Of a DNA stretch of 32,710 bases, positions 28,620 to 32,710 are shown in pieces. Origin of the DNA: a virus. Location of the stretch: positions 1-32,710 of the IMG/VR virus record IMGVR_UViG_3300042523_000176; one strand, written 5' to 3'. The notes beneath the pieces are model-generated. The model saw only the letters and a program-made list of their open reading frames with translations. It had not been told where the DNA came from and made no database searches. The stretch's first letter is position 1. The number at the start of each line of letters is the position of its first letter. The translations under genes were made by a program, and so were the position numbers.

Positions 28620-30596
28620 TTATTTTCTTCTCACAATATTTGACTTCCACTCGTGTCTGCAACTTGGAGAATGTGTGTTTGTACCCGGCTTAGTATACCA
28701 ACCGCCACGTCTATCCCATACGCTATAACCAAGCCTTGCACTCATCATCTCTATTTCGCTACGGGTATAAAACTTGTTAGCGGTTACTAAGTACTTGCAA
28801 AAAGGTCTGCTTGTATCTAAATCGCCATCGTTAAAACCTGCTTTCCACTCATAAGAGTAACGAATTAATATTTGCGTAGTTTGTGGCTTTATAGCTTCAA
28901 CAATTTGACCAATAGGAGCAGTTAATTGCCTTTCAATAATAACGTTACTATCAATGCCCTTGCCTTGCTTTACTTCGTTTGTCTTAATAAACCCCTTCTC
29001 AATTAATAAATCAATAACACGCTTAACCGCACCTACATCTTCTTTTAAAGTGTCAGCAATTACTTCAGGGGTAATTCTTTTATCCTTAACAATTAAGTCC
29101 AAGATATTGCTTTGTAATTGTGTTACATCTGCAAACATTTCAAAGTCAGCATCGTCGCTAAATCTTGACTTACTTTTAAATACTTCGTAACCGCTTCTAT
29201 CTTCTCCGAACTCAAAGAAAACCTGAAAATCAGTTTCGTTAAATTCTAATTCCTCTGCACCTAACCAAGTAGAAACTTCCTCATCACTTAAAGCATATCC
29301 TCCCTTTAACATTGAACTTGCTTGTTCTCTTGTTATCTTGCCCTTGTTAAAATCTCTAATAATACGCTGCATATTCTGCCACTCACGACCTTTTAAGCCT
29401 TTAATATGCTCGTTCACACTTAAAGGACTTGCTGCCATTGGCTGCTCGGTTTCTGCAACTATTCCATATTGTGTAGGGTCAATACCTAACTTTTCTAATA
29501 TCCACTCTTTCGGTGCTACTTGTAAAATAACGCTTTCGCTAAAGTCAATTCCAATAGGGTCTACTTGTTGAAGTTTTAATTCCTCGGTAACTCCTGCATA
29601 TTGTCCAAGCATATTAAATACTCCTTCAATTTGCATTTGCTTATAGCGTACATAAGTGTTATTGAATATTTCGTAGCTATCTCTAAGTTGTTGTCTGTTT
29701 CCTAATTGACCAGGCATAGCAATACCGAACAAGTCAGGGCTTGTAATTTGATGTCCACTAAAAATGTTAGTTTGTATAAGTTCGTCTACACGGCTAAAGT
29801 CCTCTTTAGTTAAATCACTTGCACCCAAATCATCAACAATAGGCTTTCTGGTTACATCGTTTACAAAAGCAAGTAAATACTTTTTGCCGTCTGCACCCGT
29901 GTACATATTGTCGAACTGTCTGCTAACCGCTCGTTTCTCGTCAGGACTTGGTTCTCCGTTTGGTAAAGTAATAAGTTTACTAGCAGAAAACCCTGTTTGA
30001 GCATTACCCAAAACGTGCTTACTTACTTCTACATCACTTTCAATGTAATTTAAAGCACCAAAATAACCAGGAAGGCTATAAACATTCATTCCAGGTCTGT
30101 ACTCTTTTACATAAAGTATCTGCACACCTTGTGGGTTAGCAGGGTTAAACGCATTGTATATCTCAGCTTTTTCTTGGTTGCGTGTAGCTTTCCAATCGTC
30201 TTTATACCAAAATTGAGTATTGTCTTTATTGGTTCTAATCTTTGTATAATCACAATGCCACAATTCAGCAACCTGACCGCCCATTACACTCCAAATAACT
30301 TGGATGTAAGCACCGCCAAATAGTTCTAAATCTAAAGCAACCTTTTTAGTAAGGTCGTTAAGGGTTTCCTCTCTATTTACTTTTTTAACTAAAGCTTCTT
30401 CTCCTGCCCAACCATTGCCAACAATGTAGTTTACTTTTCCACGAATGATTGCGTTATGCTTTGCTGATTTGTTAAATAGGTCTAATAGGTATTGCGGATA
30501 GTCATTGTTTTGACCATACTGCATATAACCTTCGCCTTTTTTCTCTTTATATTCCGGTTGCTTTGCTTCCGCAAATGTCAATACTTGTATTTCCAT
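28620..30596 (-). CDS. Portal protein fused to winged-helix and MuF-like domains
   Basis: The 658-residue protein has a portal core in residues about 1-390 (QYGQNNDYPQYLLDLFNKS, HNAIIRGKVNYIVGNGW, IQVIWSV). An acidic linker and a winged-helix-like region follow (about 485-545, VKDKRITPEVIADTLKEDVG, LIEKGFIK). A C-terminal MuF-like zinc-binding segment ends the protein: PFCKYL at 598-603 and SPSCRHEW at 643-650, with WDRRGGW between. Portals form the DNA gate at one vertex. The fusion replaces a separate MuF gene. TAATG couples it to the preceding gene. Confidence 0.8.
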   Translation of the reverse strand: MEIQVLTFAEAKQPEYKEKKGEGYMQYGQNNDYPQYLLDLFNKSAKHNAIIRGKVNYIVGNGWAGEEALVKKVNREETLNDLTKKVALDLELFGGAYIQVIWSVMGGQVAELWHCDYTKIRTNKDNTQFWYKDDWKATRNQEKAEIYNAFNPANPQGVQILYVKEYRPGMNVYSLPGYFGALNYIESDVEVSKHVLGNAQTGFSASKLITLPNGEPSPDEKRAVSRQFDNMYTGADGKKYLLAFVNDVTRKPIVDDLGASDLTKEDFSRVDELIQTNIFSGHQITSPDLFGIAMPGQLGNRQQLRDSYEIFNNTYVRYKQMQIEGVFNMLGQYAGVTEELKLQQVDPIGIDFSESVILQVAPKEWILEKLGIDPTQYGIVAETEQPMAASPLSVNEHIKGLKGREWQNMQRIIRDFNKGKITREQASSMLKGGYALSDEEVSTWLGAEELEFNETDFQVFFEFGEDRSGYEVFKSKSRFSDDADFEMFADVTQLQSNILDLIVKDKRITPEVIADTLKEDVGAVKRVIDLLIEKGFIKTNEVKQGKGIDSNVIIERQLTAPIGQIVEAIKPQTTQILIRYSYEWKAGFNDGDLDTSRPFCKYLVTANKFYTRSEIEMMSARLGYSVWDRRGGWYTKPGTNTHSPSCRHEWKSNIVRRK

Positions 30597-30970
30597 TATT
30601 GTCTAATTGTGAATGTGCTTGTTGTTTCGTATTCTGTGAATGATATAGTTGTACCCTCAAGTTCCATAATTCCGCTTTCGAGCAGGTTTAAGCCTGTTGG
30701 GTCTGTGTTGGTAGTACTTGTTTGCTCGTAAATTGTATAGGTGTATTGCCCGTTTAAAGCCGTATTAAAGTAGGTATTAACTACAATACTAAACTCGTTG
30801 TAACGTTCCTTGTAAGCACTAATATCCGTGTTGTTTAGCTTAACAAATTTGATGTCCGTATTTGTACTTCTATTCTCGAAAACAAATAGATAGTTAGGAC
30901 TTGTTAAAAGCTGCTTCTCAGTCAAGGTAAGTATTATGTTTTGGGTTTGACCCTTAGTTAATCTTATCAC
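30596..30970 (-). CDS. Hypothetical virion-region protein, GTG start
   Basis: The 124-residue protein is predicted beta-rich, with VFENRSTNTDIKFVKLNN, NGQYTYTIYEQ and a C-terminal SFTEYETTSTFTIRQ. Similar proteins occur beside portal genes of Bacteroidota phages. The start is GTG 30970: no ATG lies nearby and the frame begins just after a promoter box. It opens the portal-to-GNAT operon. It could be a head decoration or connector protein, but I cannot assign it. Confidence 0.55.
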   Translation of the reverse strand: MIRLTKGQTQNIILTLTEKQLLTSPNYLFVFENRSTNTDIKFVKLNNTDISAYKERYNEFSIVVNTYFNTALNGQYTYTIYEQTSTTNTDPTGLNLLESGIMELEGTTISFTEYETTSTFTIRQ

Positions 30971-30975
30971 AACTA

Positions 30976-31005
30976 TAAATATAAAGTATAGCGATTGTTT
31001 GCAAA
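30976..31005 (-). promoter_or_regulatory. Promoter for portal operon
   Basis: On the minus strand TTTG (31005-31002) is followed after 18 bases by TATATTTA (30983-30976), seven of eight matches to TAnnTTTG. It starts inside the T tract of the terminator upstream and ends five bases before the GTG at 30970, predicting a leader of about two bases. Confidence 0.6.
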
Positions 31006-31037
31006 ATAAAAAACCCCCGCCTAATTAAAGGCAGGGG
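31003..31037 (-). terminator. Strong intrinsic terminator after tail-tube gene
   Basis: On the minus strand CCCCTGCCT (31037-31029) pairs with AGGCGGGGG (31022-31014) in nine bp with one U-G pair around a six-base loop, followed by TTTTTTATTTT (31013-31003). It ends the transcript from the capsid and tail-tube genes, 26 bases beyond the stop codon. Confidence 0.9.
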
Positions 31038-31062
31038 CATCTATATACAAAACCAAAACAAC

Positions 31063-31584
31063 CTAAGAACCTGCGGTGGTTAATTGACCTGCAACAGTAG
31101 AGTTAACTTCTGGAGCAAGGGCAGCTTCCGCACCCGTGAAGGTTAAAGTGTAACCACTTCTATCGCCTTCTGCCGTACCTGTACCTGCGCTACCGCCTGT
31201 AAGGTCTAAGCCTCTTGTTTTTCCTAAGTACCAATATTTGCCATTGTTATCTTTGGCAACTGATACTAAAGTGTTTTGAGCCAACAACAAGATTTCGTTC
31301 CTTGTGTTCGCTTGTAATTTGTTTAATACTATGGTTAATTCTGGAGCGTAAAAGATAGTACCATTCTGTACGTTTGCATTAACATTCTCAACTAATTGAG
31401 AAGTGCCTTTTACAAGTTCGTACTTAAAGAACTTCTTACCTGCTGCCTTTACTAAAGCGGTAATTACACCACTTGCTTCGGTAGTTGAGGTAACATCTGC
31501 TGCTGCCATAAAATAAACCTCAGTAATTCCACCTAAACTGTCTTTACAATCTAAGGTATAATTTTGAGTTAAAGCACAAGCCAT
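31063..31584 (-). CDS. Putative major tail tube protein
   Basis: The 173-residue protein begins MACALTQNYTLDCKDSLGGI, has PELTIVLNKLQANTRNEILL in the centre and DRSGYTLTFTGAEAALAPEV near the end. Beta-rich layout, size and position right after the capsid gene match tail-tube-like proteins of Bacteroidota phages. It is flanked by terminators on both sides, as for an abundant product. A capsid accessory protein is the alternative. Confidence 0.6.
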   Translation of the reverse strand: MACALTQNYTLDCKDSLGGITEVYFMAAADVTSTTEASGVITALVKAAGKKFFKYELVKGTSQLVENVNANVQNGTIFYAPELTIVLNKLQANTRNEILLLAQNTLVSVAKDNNGKYWYLGKTRGLDLTGGSAGTGTAEGDRSGYTLTFTGAEAALAPEVNSTVAGQLTTAGS

Positions 31585-31607
31585 TGTTATTGAATTAAAT
31601 TAGTTTG

Positions 31608-31637
31608 AAAAAAATGGGGGATATATTTCAATCCCCC
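31608..31637 (-). terminator. Intrinsic terminator after capsid gene
   Basis: On the minus strand GGGGGAT (31637-31631) pairs with ATCCCCC (31622-31616) around an eight-base loop, followed by A and seven T residues (31614-31608). It lies six bases beyond the capsid stop codon and should let only part of the transcripts continue into the tail-tube gene. Confidence 0.85.
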
Positions 31638-31643
31638 TATAAA

Positions 31644-32597
31644 TTATGCAAGGATAAACTTCACTACTTCGTCAGGGAAGGCAATGTTTACACCCATCTT
31701 AAATTCAGATACAAATCTAATTTCATCACTTTCTTTTGCGAAGAAAATTTCGTAGCGTTCTTCACCATTAAGTAGGTCTGTACCCAAGAACATATTAGAT
31801 AAACGCATAGCGTAAACTTTATTAGTTCCGTTAAGACCTGCAACTGCTACAACTTTAATTGAAGTACCTGGTAATACAAATTCGCTATCAGCTTTTACAT
31901 CAATTTGATAATTGAAACTACCGCTATTCTTAAGAGCAACAGTATAAGTACGGAACAAATCTTGACCGCAGAAGATAGTCATATCGTCAGCAGCTACAAC
32001 TTGTGCAGGGATTGCTTGGTAAACACCATCAAAGATAGAAATTACGTTAGCAGCAGTAATGCTTGATAAAGGAGCACCACTAATGTAAGTTGAAGCGTTT
32101 GCAGCAACAACACCTGAAGCAGCACCGATTAACTTAACAAGACCATCGAACTTGTTTAAATTTACGTTTACACTTGAAGTGTCCCCTTGCCATAAAGAAG
32201 TTTCTAATTGAGCAGCAATAGTAACCGCTTTCTTTTCAGAATACTCTTGCTCAAAAGGAATAGAGTCATAATAAGACCCTGTTGGTAAAGCTTTCTGAAG
32301 GTACTTTGCTTCTAAATTTTTAGGGCAAAGAGCTTCGTTAATTTTAATCTTACCAGGAGTTACAGTACGTTGAGTAAAAGTTGTAGAGCCAGAAGCAGAA
32401 AAACCACAAGCAGCACCATCTTGGAAGATAGCGTCAGTTTGCATAATGTTAATCTTCTCGCTTGACTTTACGCCAACCATTACGTTACCTGCGCTCTTAA
32501 TAAGAGAAGCAGTTTTTGCACCCAATACAGATGAAGTTACAAGTAGAGCTTCGTTTTCTTTTGTATAGTTTGCTAATGCAGATACATCAAATCCCAT
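31644..32597 (-). CDS. Major capsid protein
   Basis: The 317-residue protein (MGFDVSALANYTKENEALLV) contains FQDGAACGFSASGSTTFTQR near residues 58-77, followed by IKINEALCPKNLEAKYLQ, a segment typical of HK97-fold capsid proteins of Bacteroidota phages. The centre has VVAADDMTIFCGQDLFRTY and the end EIRFVSEFKMGVNIAFPDEV. It is preceded in transcription by protease and scaffold genes across the junction and followed by a terminator. The ATG lies within the terminal repeat. Confidence 0.9.
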   Translation of the reverse strand: MGFDVSALANYTKENEALLVTSSVLGAKTASLIKSAGNVMVGVKSSEKINIMQTDAIFQDGAACGFSASGSTTFTQRTVTPGKIKINEALCPKNLEAKYLQKALPTGSYYDSIPFEQEYSEKKAVTIAAQLETSLWQGDTSSVNVNLNKFDGLVKLIGAASGVVAANASTYISGAPLSSITAANVISIFDGVYQAIPAQVVAADDMTIFCGQDLFRTYTVALKNSGSFNYQIDVKADSEFVLPGTSIKVVAVAGLNGTNKVYAMRLSNMFLGTDLLNGEERYEIFFAKESDEIRFVSEFKMGVNIAFPDEVVKFILA

Positions 32598-32710
32598 TTT
32601 ATTTTATTTTTATTTGTTTAATAAAGCGTTTCTAAATTTTTCTAATCTTTCGTACTTCATTGCGTGTGTAGTAACGTTAGCAGAAAAGTTGTTTTTTGGT
32701 TGCGCAATAG
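32584..32710. repeat. Terminal direct repeat, right copy (circular junction)
   Basis: These 127 bases repeat window positions 1-127 exactly. Removing one copy gives a circle of 32,583 bp in which the scaffold, capsid and flanking genes read without interruption. Confidence 0.95.
32610..32710 (-). CDS. Scaffold protein, 3' fragment (duplicate of gene at 27-617)
   Basis: This is the C-terminal coding end of the putative scaffold, repeated because of the circular overlap. It ends 12 bases before the capsid ATG and is not a separate gene. Confidence 0.85.
   Translation of the reverse strand, partial: IAQPKNNFSANVTTHAMKYERLEKFRNALLNK

Noticed and set aside
1-32710. tRNA genes, integrase, attachment sites or repressor
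   Set aside because: I looked for tRNA cloverleaf patterns, recombinase motifs and CI/Cro-like HTH pairs and saw none. Reading by eye cannot exclude a divergent tRNA; tRNAscan-SE would decide.

Overview
This window is a complete, circularly closed tailed-phage genome. An exact 127-bp direct repeat links its ends (1-127 and 32584-32710), so the unit length is 32,583 bp. Every gene I accept lies on the minus strand, so genes are read from high to low coordinates and across the junction. Low G+C, promoter boxes of the Bacteroidota type (TAnnTTTG, with TTTG about 22 bp upstream), scarce Shine-Dalgarno sites and several virion families typical of Bacteroidota phages point to a Bacteroidota host. 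A tape-measure protein, chaperone genes with a likely -1 frameshift and a tail-tube candidate suggest siphovirus-like morphology. I found no integrase, excisionase, CI-like repressor, DNA polymerase or tRNA, so a lytic lifestyle relying on the host replisome is the simplest reading (inference).

Layout in transcription order. (1) 20110-18189, early/replication: two unknown small proteins, an ERF-type annealing protein, small HTH and SSB-tail-like proteins, and a stand-alone DnaA domain IV. A promoter and an operator- or origin-like block of inverted repeats (20128-20237) precede them. (2) 18077-16697: a DUF1376-like replication protein and an unknown partner that overlaps it heavily, behind a structured leader with an intrinsic terminator. 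(3) 16682-8922: VRR-NUC nuclease, sigma-like factor, coiled-coil and membrane proteins, a PP-loop/PAPS-reductase-like enzyme, an LpxA-like acyltransferase, two glycosyltransferases, HNH nuclease, a small basic protein, a ParB-DNA methyltransferase fusion, and both terminase subunits. (4) 8838-6983: a second structured leader with a terminator, several small ORFs, and chaperone-like G/GT genes with a T9 slippery run. (5) 6921-27 and on through the junction to 31063: neck-like protein, two tail-tip or baseplate proteins, tape measure, prohead protease, scaffold, major capsid and tail-tube candidate, with terminators after the capsid and tube genes. (6) 30970-20341: portal fused to a MuF-like domain, connectors, tail fibre, an unusually rich lysis cassette (three spanin-like arrangements, two holin candidates, GH24 lysozyme), a DEDDy exonuclease, a MazG-like protein and a GNAT acetyltransferase.

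The most interesting signals are: two promoter-proximal structured leaders ending in intrinsic terminators, one with a pseudoknot-like alternative helix; three promoters placed so close to their start codons that the mRNAs should be nearly leaderless, two of them GTG starts directly behind a terminator; an LpxA-like enzyme that keeps all four LpxA histidines at exact spacing inside a surface-glycan-like cassette; and small genes below usual length cut-offs that interlock with their neighbours through stop-start overlaps.
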